Shown here: piece by piece, positions 35,521 through 48,642 of the stretch
Layout of the letters: every line of letters starts with the position of its first letter
Position numbering within the stretch: position 1 is the first letter of the stretch
Assembly (NCBI RefSeq): GCF_022201045.2
Contig: NC_068558.1
Coordinates: 124,001-188,000, forward strand
Direction: 5' to 3'
DNA: 64,000 bases
Source of the DNA: Citrus sinensis
Taxonomy: Eukaryota > Streptophyta > Magnoliopsida > Sapindales > Rutaceae
Program-made: the position numbers and the translations under genes
Notes under the pieces: generated by a model
The model's database searches: none
The model's input: only the letters and a program-made list of their open reading frames with translations
Told to the model about the DNA's origin: nothing

Positions 35521-36312
35521 ACAAATCTTAAATACTTAATGTTTATAGAGTTTGAAGAAACCAAAAGACACTAAACAAAATGTTGCATAATTAAATATGA
35601 GATTATGACATTAAAATTAGGCCCTAGTGACATTAGTGAGGGAAGATGAAGAAACATTCATTCTTATATTAATTAGTTGATATATTTTAAACCATTAAAG
35701 TTTAGTAGTTGGCTTAATAAAATAAATGAATGTTTCAAAACTTATAATTAATTATTATTAATGGTTACATATTGTTGAATTTAAATAGAAAGAGGAAGAC
35801 ACATGTAATCTAATAATTATTTTCTATTTTTAATATTTGGTAATGTAATTATTTTTTAATCGCAAACAATATATTAGATAATAGAGAATATAAAAAGATG
35901 AGAAATAATGATACCACAAATCTTAACTATTTAATATTTATAGAGTTTGAAGAAGCCAAAAGGCACTAAACAAAAAGTTGCATAATTAAATATGAGATTA
36001 TGACATTAAAATTAGGTCCTAATGGCATTGTTGAGGGAAGATGAAGGAACCCTCCTTCCTATATTAATTAATTGGTGTATTTAAGTCACTAAAGTTTAAT
36101 TGTTGGCATAATAAGATAAATGAATGTTTCAAAACTTATAATTAATTATTATTAATGGTTACATATTATTGAATTTAAATAGAAAGAGGAAGAGACATGT
36201 AATCTCTTGTAATCTAATATTTTTTTAATATTTTGTAATGTGATTATTTTTTTAATTTCAACCAATTTATTAGATAATAAAGAATACAAGAAGATGAGAA
36301 ATGATGATGCCA
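35521..36312 (+). repeat. 395-bp tandem direct duplication
   Basis: Copy 1 starts at about 35521 (ACAAATCTTAAATACTTAAT) and copy 2 at about 35916 (ACAAATCTTAACTATTTAAT). They match along about 390 bp, including GAGTTTGAAGAA, AAACTTATAATTAATTATT and GATGAGAAAT. No coding sequence was recognised; it may be an amplified piece of an older repeat. Confidence 0.85.
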
Positions 36313-36839
36313 CATCACCTCCTCTAGTCCCCAGTTTTATATATATATATATATTAGACATTACTTGCTCCATGGATATAGGCTAAAGGTTGAACAACGT
36401 AAATATAATGTAAAATAGGTGTATGGATTTCGTTTACGATAGAATTTGCAGTATATGACAACAAACTCACGTCATTCAGGACATTAAGGGATCCTAATCG
36501 AGATTATAGATAGGATCGGGATACTTTTTTGTTTCGATCCACTATTTGAGACATGATTCAAAACTACTTTTTTCTTTATTTACTATTCGTAATGGGATTA
36601 GAATTAAGAAATCCTTATCAGGATATATTGGTTGCCAATTTTTTTTACAATATTTTGCAACTTATATAATATGACATATGTTACCTCATGGATTCATTAT
36701 GAACATACATATCATTTTTATTATTATTGATTGGAGTAAAATGGTTAGGCTTTTTGAGATTGTATAAATAATAATAGTTACAAAGAAAATTGGTCCGATG
36801 AGTATTGCAAATTGCATTAATATAATTTCTTATAGCATC
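36313..36839. other. Gene-free spacer
   Basis: AT-rich sequence between the tandem duplication and the hAT-type element. No feature was recognised. Confidence 0.5.
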
Positions 36840-38035
36840 CTCGTATATAGGGGTGGGCATTCGGATCAGTTTGACTCAAACCAAACTGAACTTAAAACTT
36901 ATTTCATGTTTGATTTGGTTTGGGATAAAGCTTGGAACCCATTTGAATTCAAAACTCAAAATCAATCTGTAGCACAAGTATATGTAAGTGAAAAAAAGCT
37001 ACAAACGGCTTATTGATTTGAGGTGGCAAGCTGCTTGCTTCATTTAGCTCTTATGCATGCTTCACATGTTTGCTTAAATCAATGGGCATATATAAAGTGA
37101 AGAATTGAAGGCTTATCATCTTCAAAATTTAATCAAAGCAGAGCAATTGAATGAAAAAAAGCAATAAACAAAAAGAAAAAAGAGATAAAAAAAGGTCGAG
37201 AGTGCGAGGGAGAAGAAAAAGTAATAAGAAAGTTATGGGAATTGAAATCGGATTGCTAGAATTATATCTGGTGGACTAGTTGGTAGCAGATTTATGGAAT
37301 TTAAATAGTTATGATTTAGTTTACATGATATGTATAAGTTTTTATATCAGTTCTAGCAATTAATTTTTTAACTTTGTATTTTAGAAGAAATCTGGGTATA
37401 TAGAAACCCACAAGAGTCTTAATGAACCCTAAAGTGAAATAGAATCTATGGGTGGATTATTATTATTATTATTACTATTATATATTTCGTGAAGTATTTA
37501 TGTTTAATAGTATGATTTATTATTATGTTTTGATTATATGCGTGCACATTATATGATTGGTTGAGTCACGAGATGTGATTGCTAGTCATCATATGTGTAC
37601 ATTTCATATTAAATGCTCTATGCATATGAATTAAGAGTTAAATTACTCTGCCCCTACGACATCGTTAAATTCTGTTGAGTATCGACAGATTTTTTCTCCG
37701 CTCTACTTGTGCGATGATGATCCCAGTGAGTATGATAGTTATTTCCCCTGGGTACTATTTGATGCAGTTTTGTTATGTATTTATGCATGATTTCATGTTT
37801 GCTTATATATTATATTTTGTGCGGAGTTATGTCATATAATTATATATAAGCACTACTTTATTTTCATGTATATAATTATATTTACCTACTGGTCATAAGC
37901 TCACTATTTATTTATTTACCCAATTTTTTTCCAAATTTCCACATGATTTCGTATGGATCAACTTTTAACCAGTTGAGGCTCAGCTACAACATGCATTACC
38001 ACATGATTTGCATTTTGAGCACGTTTATGTGTGCA

Positions 38036-38038
<3 letters not shown>

Positions 38039-38080
<42 letters not shown>
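38039..38080 (+). repeat. (GT)21 microsatellite
   Basis: Perfect GT dinucleotide run of about 42 bases. Apparent reading frames through it are artefacts of the repeat. Confidence 0.95.
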
Positions 38081-38082
<2 letters not shown>

Positions 38083-38699
38083 TGATATGAGAAGTGTGCA
38101 AATTTCAAATATATTTTCAAATGAGGTATAGATATTATAGTAGAGGCCCGATACCAATTTTATATATTTATGGATTAAATTTATGGTATGAGTTTGGATT
38201 TGAGCAAGAGATAAGTAATGCAATGAGTTTTCACTCGATCCGCCTCAAATTGGATAGAGGGGTCAAGTCTTGTCAGGGCATGTCACAATTGGATTATATT
38301 CCGGTTTGGGTTAAACGTGGACTAAATAGTCAACCTCATTGGATTAGCTAAGAAATCTAAAAAATAGTTTAAAAATTCATTTCCTAACTCGACCCAAATT
38401 GTCAACTAGATTGGATTAACTGAGAAATTAAAAAAATTCATTTAAAAATTCATTTCCTAGCCCTAACACATCACAACTCCTAAACAAGACATTTCTCCAT
38501 TTCTTTTTTATTTTCCTCCTTCTTCTCATTTTATTTCACAACTGCTGAATATCATATTTTCTTCTTCTTCGTCTTTTTCTTTTCTTCCCCCACTGCCAAT
38601 TATTTCTTCTTCTTTTTCTGATCTCCCATTAATTAATTATTAGTAGTAATATATTTTTTTTAATTATTAGTTAATTTTTTAATTTTCTTTTGTTAATTG

Positions 38700-39500
38700 T
38701 TAGTGGGATTTCCACTCCCATGGGGGGAGGTGGGCTGTGGGAGTGGGAATCCACTCCCCATTTTTTTCTTTTTTTACCCTTATATTTAAAATAAAATAAA
38801 ATAAATAGTATCATATTTATTTAAATAATATTATTATATTATATTATAAATTACACTTATTAAAAATAATAATAAACATACTTATTTTATTAAATTTAAT
38901 AAAATAAATAATATTATATTTATTTAAATAATATTATTATGTTATTTTATAATTTAAATTTATTAAAATAATAATATTAAACATATTTAAATATAATATT
39001 ATTATATTTAGTTAAAAATAATAATTTACATTGATTATAAATTAAAGTTACTTAAAAATAATATTATTGTACTCATAGAGAATTAATAATATTACTATAG
39101 TATATCTTTATTTGAAAATATAATATTATTATATTTATTTAATTAATAATAATAAATATTTTATTGTAAGAAAATATTAATTTTGTACTATATTATCAAT
39201 GATAATGTTTCATTTGTGTTGCTATTATTAATAATTTTTTATTTACATAATTCAAATTAAAATTAATAAAAATTATGATTTACATAATTAAGAATATTAT
39301 TAATTATTATTAATTTATAAATATAATAAAATAAATATTTTATTTTTCAAATATATTTTTTATTAATTTTGTAATTAAAAATTATAATTCTTTAAATAAG
39401 GGTAAAACTATAATTTAAAATCATTTACTCACAATCCAAGACAATTCCATACTCTCACTCTAGTGTAAGTAAACAACCCACTCTCACTCTCACTCCACAC
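38700..39500 (-). repeat. AT-rich repeat family, copy 1
   Basis: Reverse-complement relative of 56075-56860. Shared landmarks are a GTGGGAATC/CCACTCCC-type GC-rich end, a long AT-rich body with TTTGTGTTGCTATTATTAATAA, and a TTACTC-ACAATCCAAGAC...GTAAGTAAACAAC end. It is interrupted or ended by the hAT element at 39514. Family not identified. Confidence 0.6.
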
Positions 39501-39513
39501 TCCTAATCACAAG

Positions 39514-40480
39514 TAGGGATGGCAATGGATTGGATCTGATCCAAGATTCACGTGATCTAAATCCAATCGGATCGGATTTGGATCGGATTTGGATATTAAT
39601 GTGTGGATCTAAGACGGATCTAGAGCAGATTTGGATCTATCTTAATATCTAAATCCATATTCATATCCACTCATCTTTTAATTTTATTTTATTTTAAAAG
39701 TTTCTTAACAATTGTGGAATTATAATGATAATAAATTTTATTCATAGCATATTAGTAGTATTTACCATGCATTTAAACTCTTAAAACTTAAAGGTTAGTT
39801 TTGTAAATTTAAAAGTCAGTCAGCCCCAAAGCATGTACATGCAATATTCAAATTGCAAGCCAAATAATACAACCTGGCAATTTATTTTATTACATTGGCC
39901 AAATAATTTTTAAGAAATATAGTTATTCATATATTTAGTCAAATATGGTCATAATAAAAATAATAAAGGACTGAATATAAATCATATTTAATTTATATGT
40001 CATTATCTAATGTTGTAGAAATGAGGGTAGGTGTATCGTGAATATTATAACGATGAAGGAGACAATAGAATATTAGATTGATCTTACTCCTGCAATTACT
40101 TCTGAATGATATTTTATTATCTTTTTTATTTGTTGTTTTGGTGTAAAAGTATAAGATACAATATTTATTATATTTTTGAGAAAAATTATATAATTTATTT
40201 ATTATCAATACATTTTAGCCTTCAATTTTCAATCTAAAAAATTATTACTTTTTTATTACTGAATTTTAGAATTCATGACGGATTTAGAGCAAATTTAGAT
40301 TTTAATTTTTTTTCGGATTTGGAGCAGATATAGATATTTATTTCTTTTTTGAATCTGGATATGGAGCGAAAAATATAAATTCATGACGGATGTGGAGCAG
40401 ATACGGATCTTGATTTTTATTATGGATTTGGATCTGGAGCAAAGTAGATCCAACCCATATCTGCCCCATTGCCATCCCTA
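39514..40480. mobile_element. hAT-type non-autonomous element
   Basis: The left end TAGGGATGGCAATGG equals the reverse complement of the right end over 15 bp. An 8-bp target duplication with one mismatch flanks it: ATCACAAG (39506-39513) and ATCACATG (40481-40488). Subterminal motifs GGATCTGGA/GGATTTGGAGC(A) are repeated near both ends, as in transposase-binding regions of hAT elements. At 967 bp with no long frame it is non-autonomous. Ends and duplication are clear. Confidence 0.9.
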
Positions 40481-40701
40481 ATCACATGATTCTCACTCCA
40501 ATTTAAAATGTAAACGTTACTTTAGTTAATTTTTGAATGGGGTAAAATTAAGATTTTTACTCTAAATGAACCCAAATTTATAATCCGAGTTCAATTTGGA
40601 CTTATAGTTCGAATTTGATTAGGTTAAATTAATGATTATAACCCAACTCGAAACCTAATCAACCCAACCCAAAACTCAATTTGCCCATCCCTGCTCGCAT
40701 A

Positions 40702-41204
40702 AGTAATATCATATGTATGTTGGAGTTGGACTGGGAATCTGGGACTGGGTCGTTCTTCAAGCATTGTTGGCGCGCGCAGCAACGTTTATCAATTATTATT
40801 TATTATTTTTGTTTCGGAGCAGAGATTATAAAGGAGTAACCCAAGAATGAAAGGGATGAAGATGAGATGACTGAAAATGGCGACACACCATTATCTCTCT
40901 ATTTATTTTTTTCCTTGAATTGTAGTTTTCATTGTTTAATGAGAATTTAATTTGCTGCATATCTATATATAAAATAGGGCGATGCAAACAATAGGGCCTG
41001 CAATATCAACGTCCAACTTTAAATTGTCCAAAATAATAATTAATAAACAACCAGGTAGTTTGTCAGTTTGTCTTATGTTCGCTTATGCAGCAGGAAGATA
41101 CCAATTGAAGAGGATACCACCACAAATATAAAAGAAAAGCAGGGCCTGAAGAAGTGGGATGGTTTCATTTCATTCAATAATAAGAGAAAACAAATTCAAA
41201 AATA
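40702..41204 (+). promoter_or_regulatory. Upstream region of the AP2/ERF gene with putative TATA box
   Basis: AAATATAAAAG at about 41124-41134 is a plausible TATA box, which would put the transcription start near 41155-41160, about 45-50 bases before the ATG at 41205. No other motif is called. Confidence 0.5.
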
Positions 41205-42377
41205 ATGGGAGCAGTTGGTGAAAATAATGTACGGGGAAGGAGGAAGTCATCGTCAAGGGGACATCACAGATTTGTGGGAGTTAGGCAGAGGCCATCGGGG
41301 AGATGGGTGGCTGAGATCAAAGATTCATTGCAGAAAGTGAGGCTCTGGCTTGGAACTTTTGACACCGCTGAGGAAGCTGCACGAGCCTATGATGATGCTG
41401 CTCGTGCATTACGGGGTGCTAACGCTCGCACCAACTTTGAATTGCCTGATCAGACTCAGACTCACTCTCAATTATCAAACTCCAATAATCGTTTTCTGGC
41501 TGATATTATTAATAATAACAATAATATCGAGCCCTTTTCGTTTGAGCAAGTGTGTGGCTCTGGGAATGAAGCTGATGGGCTTCTTGGTGCACTTAAGGCT
41601 AAGTTATTTGATTTTGATGGCAGTACTAATACTGTGACCGCAGTGGTGCTCCCCCAACCCCAAACTCAACCTCAACCTCCTAATAATAGTACTAGTGGTG
41701 TTGCGTATACTGCTACTACTAGTACAAATAACTCATCATCAATTGTTGCTGTTCCTCCTCGTGAGGAGGTTGGATTATTATTGGTCAGTGGTAATAATAA
41801 TAGCAATAATTGTTCTATTATCAATTCATCAGGGTGGTCCGCTGCTGTAGCTGCAGCGGGTAAGGTTGATCATCATCTTATCGTGGATCATCAAGTTGTT
41901 GCAGCAGCTGGTCATGCTTATAATGTTGGCCTCCAGTGCCAGTGGCATCATCCTAATATTCCTCCTGCCCAAACATCATCAACAACCAACATGGTTTGGT
42001 CCACTACAGAACCGACGGCCGGATATGAAGTATCTTGGTCCACACAAATGAACCGTGCTCTCAGTCCCGAGAATATTCCCTTGGTTACCTCTACCTCTGT
42101 TGCTACTACAACTGCTGCATCAACTTGGCCAGTTTCTTCTGGGCTTACTAGCAACTCAACAACAGTTGATTTCTCATTTTCCGATCACTACCAAAGTGCC
42201 AAAATGAGTACAGTGTCGGTGGGCATGCCTGTGACTCAGATTCATGGTTCAACGACAGAAGGCGTGTGCTCATCCGACCAACAATTTTTGCACTTTGAGA
42301 ACAAGGCTTGGACTGCTAGTGCTGCTACGCCGGCCTCGTGGGATCCTCTCATCTATATGTCCTCTCCGCTGTGCTAG
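41205..42377 (+). CDS. AP2/ERF transcription factor (RAP2.11/ERN-like)
   Basis: Intronless 390-aa protein with one AP2 domain at about residues 22-80. It shows [36 protein letters not shown] and GANARTNF, including the DNA-contacting Arg and Trp residues and the WLG and RAYD elements. A single AP2 domain without a B3 domain makes it an ERF-family factor that would bind GCC-box-like DNA in the nucleus. The domain, especially [15 protein letters not shown], most resembles the RAP2.11/ERN subgroup, linked to low-potassium and ethylene responses or nodulation in other plants. That subgroup call is moderate. The long C-terminus is rich in Asn, Thr, Ser and Gln with no EAR repression motif seen, so activation is more likely than repression. 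The ATG at 41205 follows a purine-rich leader. Confidence 0.9.
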   Translation: MGAVGENNVRGRRKSSSRGHHRFVGVRQRPSGRWVAEIKDSLQKVRLWLGTFDTAEEAARAYDDAARALRGANARTNFELPDQTQTHSQLSNSNNRFLADIINNNNNIEPFSFEQVCGSGNEADGLLGALKAKLFDFDGSTNTVTAVVLPQPQTQPQPPNNSTSGVAYTATTSTNNSSSIVAVPPREEVGLLLVSGNNNSNNCSIINSSGWSAAVAAAGKVDHHLIVDHQVVAAAGHAYNVGLQCQWHHPNIPPAQTSSTTNMVWSTTEPTAGYEVSWSTQMNRALSPENIPLVTSTSVATTTAASTWPVSSGLTSNSTTVDFSFSDHYQSAKMSTVSVGMPVTQIHGSTTEGVCSSDQQFLHFENKAWTASAATPASWDPLIYMSSPLC

Positions 42378-45300
42378 GGTGATCTATCATCTATATATAC
42401 ATATATATACATATAAGCCAGAGTTTTCACACTAATTAATTATTCAAATTTAAAATTATATATGATCATGCAATCCTTTGATTTATTTTTTATTTTTCTT
42501 TCTCTTTGTTTAATTCACAACCTGTACCAACAATATTAGCTGCTAATTATTCTTTCCAGGTTTAGTTATAATTAAACCATCTCCCGATTTCTGTTATCTG
42601 TTGGTAAAGAAAGCTTCATATCTTTTACTTGCCATGCATTCACCGTATGTAATGTTCTCGCTCATCGAGCAAAATTAATTTGTAACATCTAGCTTGCATC
42701 TTGTTAAAGATTGACAGCACAAATTCTGATCTCTTTCTTACATCGAATCTTAACCCGGATTAATTTTCCCCAACTTACGCAAAAATTATCTGCAAGTTAA
42801 AGAACAGTAGAAGAATAAGGAAAATGCTTGGTGTAGAGAAGAACGAAAGAAAGATGAGAGAAACAATGAAGAAATTGATAGAGAGAGAGTGAGCAAAATT
42901 CTCTCGTATTTCTCTCGTGCTTCTCTCTCTCTAGCACTACTCGAAGAATAATATAAAAGCATATCATTAACCTAAAGTCATAAAGTTGATGCAGTGATGC
43001 CAGTTGCCACTCTATGGATATATATATATATATATATGTTCAATCTGATCACTCCATGACTTAATGAATATGTAACTCTTAAATTAAACTGCAATTTATT
43101 TCGTACCTGGTAGTATTTATCAGGAAATTTAACTGGAATTTCTTACAAGCTACCAACATATAAAGTTTAATATAAAAATTTGAGAAACTTGTAACATATG
43201 GTGAGAAAATATTCTCGCACACAGAATATAGATCAGGTGCTTTGCCGCACTCCTTCAAAGTTGTTATGTACAAATAAAAGGAATTAAATATAATCATGGT
43301 TTCGTTGAGACCATTCCAGAATACCGACAAAGACAGCAACGAACAAATTTGGCAGAATATAATATTCCGGTGGATGACTAGGAAGAAGGCCGTGGCAATG
43401 GGACTGATTAAGCAGTGCAGTATTGTATGATAGCAACCGCATCCTTATCATATGGGTGTTCCCAACCCAATTACAAACTCCGCGGAATATGTGATGATGA
43501 TGACAAAATGTACTTGTCCAAGCCAGAGGCGAAACAAGACTTGGTAATTTGATCTAACAAATCAGCTGAGAAAACCGATAGAAAGATTTTATTTCTAATT
43601 TCAATGACACGGATGCTATCAAGAAAGTAGCATTGTTCTTAACATGTTATTTTTGTCCGGAACCGGAGGCAGATGCGATAACTAACGTCAGCTGTCGCCT
43701 TGCCCCAAAAGAAAAAAGGTTAAAAATTACTTGTACTATAGAACGAGGAGTCTTCGATTATTCCACATCTCTTCCGAATTTTTTTCACTTCAACCAATGA
43801 CAATTAAGAAGAGTACGCCCCTCTTCTCTCTTGTTTCGTAGTGATGAATTCGAATGAGATACATAATTGATGGGATCACTGGAGCTGCAAATGTGCTGTC
43901 AGAATGTATGGAAGAGTAGCCACTTTCTTTCTGGTAGCGTTGAAGTTGCTGCTGCGGCCTGCAAATGGCACTGCACTGTCCGGACTGCTTTTATCTAACT
44001 CTAATTAAGGGTGAATGCTTAATTACAATTATATATAAATTAAATCGTAGATCCTCTGACTCTTGCATAATTGATCAACATATACAATAAACTGATGTCC
44101 AGCAGCAGTAGCTGGGTGAATGAATGGGCTGCTGCGCTTTTGCCTTTTCAGAAACCATTGATTTACATCTCATTCAATTCCATGCTATATATACACAACA
44201 TAACCACCGGCATGGGACCAATTGAAGGTAGTTACGGATATATTTATATATATATATCTATTCAGAAGGCTTTTGAAAAGGGACTGTGAAGTTGTTTTTT
44301 ATTTGGCATATGGAATGGATTCATGTTTTTTGGTTCTCTTAATTAGTTGCATAAATGTAACCCAAAACATCAAATTCATTGAAACTTGATATCTAAGTTT
44401 TGTAATGCCCAAGAGCATTACCATCTCAATTGTTAAGACTAGTCTTTAATATTAAAGTTGCTCCATCGTCTACAAGCTTAATCATTTCGGCAAGCAGTGC
44501 CAGTTAAAATGGCATCAAACGAGCACCTCTTAGTCAAATCTGGTCGGCATGTTCTTGGTCAAATTAATTTACACACATGTATTTATTGGCAAAAGTAGCT
44601 GTTAAAGCAGATAGGACCAGCAAGCGTGAATAAACACATTAGTTACATGTAATTACAATGCACAAAATGATAAAGCTACGCAATATAAATTTACATAAAT
44701 ATTGTGTTTATTCACGCTTGCCGGTCCTATCTGCTTTAACAATTTTGCCATTTGTTAGATTAACTTCAAAAAAAAAAATGTTAAAAAATAGCAAGCGGAA
44801 CATTTTCTAGCTTGGACAATAAGATAGAAAGTTCACTGATAAGAATGTGCTATGAAAGAATATGAGATCTAGCTTTATTGAGTTAACGTCATTGGTTAGG
44901 AAACTTTGTCACATGGTTTGAAAATGGATTATGAATACTAATTTCAATATGTCAGGGAAGCATCTAATGCTTTCAATATTCTGTATCCAGTCTGCTGTGT
45001 TTTATTGTAATTAAGATTTGACACATTGTTCTTTCCCGATTGTAAAGTATATGAGGGCACTGCTCATTGTGTTTCAGAGATGAAGTATTAGATGCTATGT
45101 ACTGTGCTGCAGAGTGGGGAAGATGCCTGCGGCCTGCCTATGACCCATTTCTGGTTATATCGATAATAAAAAAAGCTTGACTCTAGCATAGAGAAACGTA
45201 AGCCCAACAATCAATGTCTAGAAGGACATGCAAATGGAAGTTGTGGCCAACGTCATGCATCAACCACCTTCTGGGATGAGCTCAGGCATCGATGCTCAGG

Positions 45301-45583
45301 CCCGACAACGATTCCACAAAATCTCAATCTGTTGAAAAGTATCTATCAAAAGAAGGCAAAAAGAAGAGAATAAATATTAAACTATTGTCAAAGTTGGTTG
45401 CTTAAAGCATTGATGTGATTTGAAGAATTTAATCTTGCTTTGTGCCCACTTATTCTGAAGTCCATTTATTTAGAGTTACAAAATGATGTTTGTCTGAGGT
45501 CAGTTATCGTATAGACAGAAAGAAAGGAAGAGACAGGTGAGGCCTCGCTAGCTATATCGATAGCCGTCAACTGAGTGGTTCTG
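42378..45583. other. Gene-free interval
   Basis: No coding sequence recognised. It contains GA/CT-rich patches at about 42850-42950, a TA run at about 43019-43037, and the foldback MITE at 44588-44749. The last few hundred bases should include the promoter of the WAT1-like gene. Confidence 0.5.
44588..44749. mobile_element. Short foldback MITE
   Basis: The left arm starts GGCAAAAGTAGCTGTTAAAG and continues with CAGATAGGACCAGCAAGCGT; the right arm is its reverse complement with few changes, so arms of about 50 bp enclose a 60-bp loop. A possible 7-bp target duplication with one mismatch is ATTTATT (44581-44587) and ATTTGTT (44750-44756). It is a 162-bp non-coding element whose superfamily cannot be decided. 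Confidence 0.78.
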
Positions 45584-47482
45584 ATGAAGAGCTGCAATGA
45601 ATGGAAACCTTTAATTGCAATGATAGCAGTTGAGTTTGGCTTTGCCACTGTGAATATTTTTCTTAAGAAAGTCCTTGAAGAAGGGATGAATGATTTGGTT
45701 TTTATCACATGCCGGCTGTTGGTTGCTACCATTTTGTTAGCTCCAATCGGATATTTTTGGGAAAGGTAGTGACTCCTTCAAGTTGCTTTGATTCTCATTT
45801 TCTAAATAAGTGCCCCAGCTTAACCCAAGCTCCACCTCCACATATAACTGTTTGACGGAGTCGGTAAGCTTGACTTCTTTATGCGTCGAAAGCATTTCAA
45901 CGGCTAGCTATTTTGTATGCTTGAATCAATGACTATGATGAACAACTTTTTATCAGCTGTACCTCATCGCCAATGTTTCATATTTAGACATTTAAGTTAC
46001 AAACTTGCTTGCAGGAATAGTAGACCGAAGCTCACACTTCGCATCTTGTTTTGCCTCTTTTTCAGCGCGATTGTCGGGTTAGTTACATAGTGATATTCAC
46101 ACAGCCTTTTTAATTTTTCATCTGTTCGCGCCTCACCAATGATGTACTTTTTTGTTGTAGGACATCGCTGACTCAATACTTCTTCCTTCTTGGAATTCAA
46201 TACACATCTGCAACATTTGCATGTGCCTTCATCAACATGGTTCCTGTGATCACATTCGTAATAGCTCTACCATTTGGGTATGAATAAGTAATTATCTTCT
46301 TGATTATATTCCTGTGCAGTCCCTGCATTAGTAATTTTAAATTTATCTGTTCAATCATACTGCAGACTAGAGACTGTGGACATAAAAGGCATAAGTGGAA
46401 AAGCTAAAGTAGTGGGCACCCTGGTGTGCATTGGCGGTGCTATGGTGCTGACTCTTTACAAAGGAATGCCTTTGTTTGACCATTCATACTCTCAAGCTGA
46501 AACTGCAATCAATGTTATGCATATGCACCCCACCAGAAAGACTGAGAGATGGACATTTGGTACTATAGCTTTGACAGTGGGAACCCTCTTGTGGGCTTCA
46601 TGGTTTCCTATTCAGTCGTATATAGGCAAGAGATACCCCTGTAAGTATTCAAGCACAGCCATTTTGAGCTTATTTGGTGCCATTCAGGCGGCTATCTTGT
46701 GTTTGGCAACTAACAGGAACCATTCTGCATGGAGTTTCAAGGGGAAGATAGAAATTATATCAGTTCTCTATGCTGTAAGAATTACTATTCCCGTCTTATG
46801 AGTCAAAAGTATTATATCATGGGTGCACTAGTAGGATCAGATCTTTGTACAGAAGTTTTTGCTGTAATGTGATGAGAGGTAGGGGACTAGGCTAATGCTA
46901 TCGACAAAAAGGTCACAAACAGAAAAAAAAAAATGGTTGAGATACTGTTATTTTTCAGTTCAAACTGATAATTCTGCATCTACTTATTGAAATCTAGGTA
47001 AAATGGTCTCGTTTTATTAAATCGTGATGCACTGTTTTAAAATTGGTCGTTTGTATGTAACGAAAGCTCTGTTTATGCAGGGAATCGTGGGATCGGGTTT
47101 GTGTTATGTGGGATTGACGTGGTGTGTCAAGAAGAAAGGTCCTGTCTTTACTGCAGCATTTAGCCCCCTTGTGCAGATAATGGCAGCAATGTTTGATATT
47201 CCCCTTCTGCATGAGCGACTTCATATTGGAAGGTGATTTCTTGTTTGTACCAATTAACAAACATTGATCGATACTGCCTGTATTTACAATCCTTTTGACA
47301 CTTTACTGAACAGTCTGCTGGGATCAATTACTGTGATAATCGGATTGTACATTCTTTTGTGGGGGAAGAACAAAGAAATGCAGAATTGTGTATCAAAGGT
47401 AACTCAAGAAGCTGAAGATATCAAGGAACAAGAGCCACAGTTGCCAGTCATCACTGTCTCTGCTGCTGCAGATTGTCCTTGA
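45584..47482 (+). CDS. WAT1-related EamA-type membrane transporter
   Basis: Six exons: 45584-45765, 46015-46077, 46161-46277, 46366-46774, 47081-47232 and 47314-47482. They join in frame to 363 aa. The protein is very hydrophobic, with about ten membrane spans in two EamA halves. Family signs are EWKPLIAMIAVEFGFA at the start, SLTQYFFLLGIQYTSATFACA in the first half, and GIVGSGLCYVGLTWCVKKKGPVF in the second. These are the plant nodulin MtN21/WAT1 (UMAMIT) transporters; characterised members move amino acids or auxin across plasma membrane or tonoplast. The sequence looks closest to the At3g28050-type group, but the substrate cannot be told from sequence. The start is the ATG at 45584, directly followed by the conserved first membrane span. 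Confidence 0.93.
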
Positions 47483-48642
47483 GATCAAGCAGCTTAATAT
47501 TTTCTAAAATGCAAGCAACTATAGTTGAAAGTTTATGCAATATGCATGGTTCGTCAACAAACTCTTTTTGTAAATTCCAACGAGTTCTTTCAATCTTTCC
47601 ACAAAAATAAAAGTTAAGGAACTCTCCCTCCTTTTTTTTAACGGCTGCAACTTGCAACGTCTGCCCAGTACTCTTCGGTCGTAATAATGGAGTTCATAAA
47701 TTAATTGTGAAGCAAACTCGGTATTCTTAGACCTATGCAAATGGTCACTTTTCTGCACCGGGCATGTGCATATGCGAGGAAACTCTATCAAAGTTTCTTT
47801 ATCAAGAAGCCGTGCGTTAATATTCCAGTTTGAAACGTAATGGTCGCCATAAAAGTGACTGATCAAGAATGAGATTGAAGTTTAATTTAATGTTAATGCG
47901 AGAAGAGAGTATATATAATAAAACAGAAGCAGATTGGAATCAGAATTACACGGTATAATGGAGCAGAAATTACAGTGAGAGTAGCATTTATTATCCAACA
48001 CAAGGCTTACGTTGTAGAATTTCGAGACTGGTTCAAGTTTAATTGAGGTACGATTGGCAATATTGCTCCCTTGAAGCCCAACCTAAACGTTAGAGCCTGC
48101 GACAGCAACAATCTGCATATTGATCGTTGATCTGTAATTGGGGAAACACTTGAGCAATCAAACCATCTGGCTAGGAAAAATGAGAAATATTTAGATTATA
48201 GAATTGAGCAGAAATCTGAATGATCGAGCACAGATCATCAGTTTGACGGCAGTTACAAGTTGCTTAATTGAACTACTTGAATTTATTATTGTTAAGCATA
48301 ACACTCCATTGAGCAGACACACAAACACACCTTGACCATCATCTACAGACAGTACATAATAAATTAAATGGAATACACACACACACACACACACACAAAC
48401 GTATAGCCTCCAAATGCTATAGATAGATAGATACACTCAGCTGACCATAAATTAAGAAATTTGCAAACGAGATGGAATATTAAAAAAGCAGTGTAGTGCA
48501 AAAGACTTATTATTATGTGAATATAGATATATAATTGTATATATAGCTAACTATTAAGACGGTAGTTGTTGAGCACGCGCACTTGTTCGATGTCTGTGTG
48601 TGTGTCGGTGCTTTTGCATATTTTAGGCGCTCATAGATGAGG
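47483..48642. other. Gene-free spacer with CA microsatellite
   Basis: 3' flanks of two converging genes (WAT1-like on plus, His-rich protein on minus). A (CA)n run lies at about 48375-48397. No further coding sequence was recognised. Confidence 0.55.

Larger units (their letters stand above)
36848..40693. mobile_element. Putative 3.8-kb hAT-type element hosting nested repeats
   Basis: Left end TAGGGGTGGGCA and right end (reverse complement) CAGGGATGGGCA match at 10 of 12 positions. They are bordered by an 8-bp near-identical duplication, CTCGTATA (36840-36847) and CTCGCATA (40694-40701). Short inverted ends with an 8-bp duplication are the hAT signature. The inside shows no transposase and contains a GT microsatellite, an AT-rich repeat and a separate hAT element at 39514-40480. 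Because the ends are short, two unrelated solo ends could also explain the match. Confidence 0.5.

Noticed and set aside
37943-38223. Frames with long Cys-Val or Thr-His repeats
   Set aside because: Translations of the (GT)21 microsatellite; no other coding sign.
48191-48436. Short frame with Cys-Val repeat
   Set aside because: Translation of the CA microsatellite at 48375-48397 on the minus strand.
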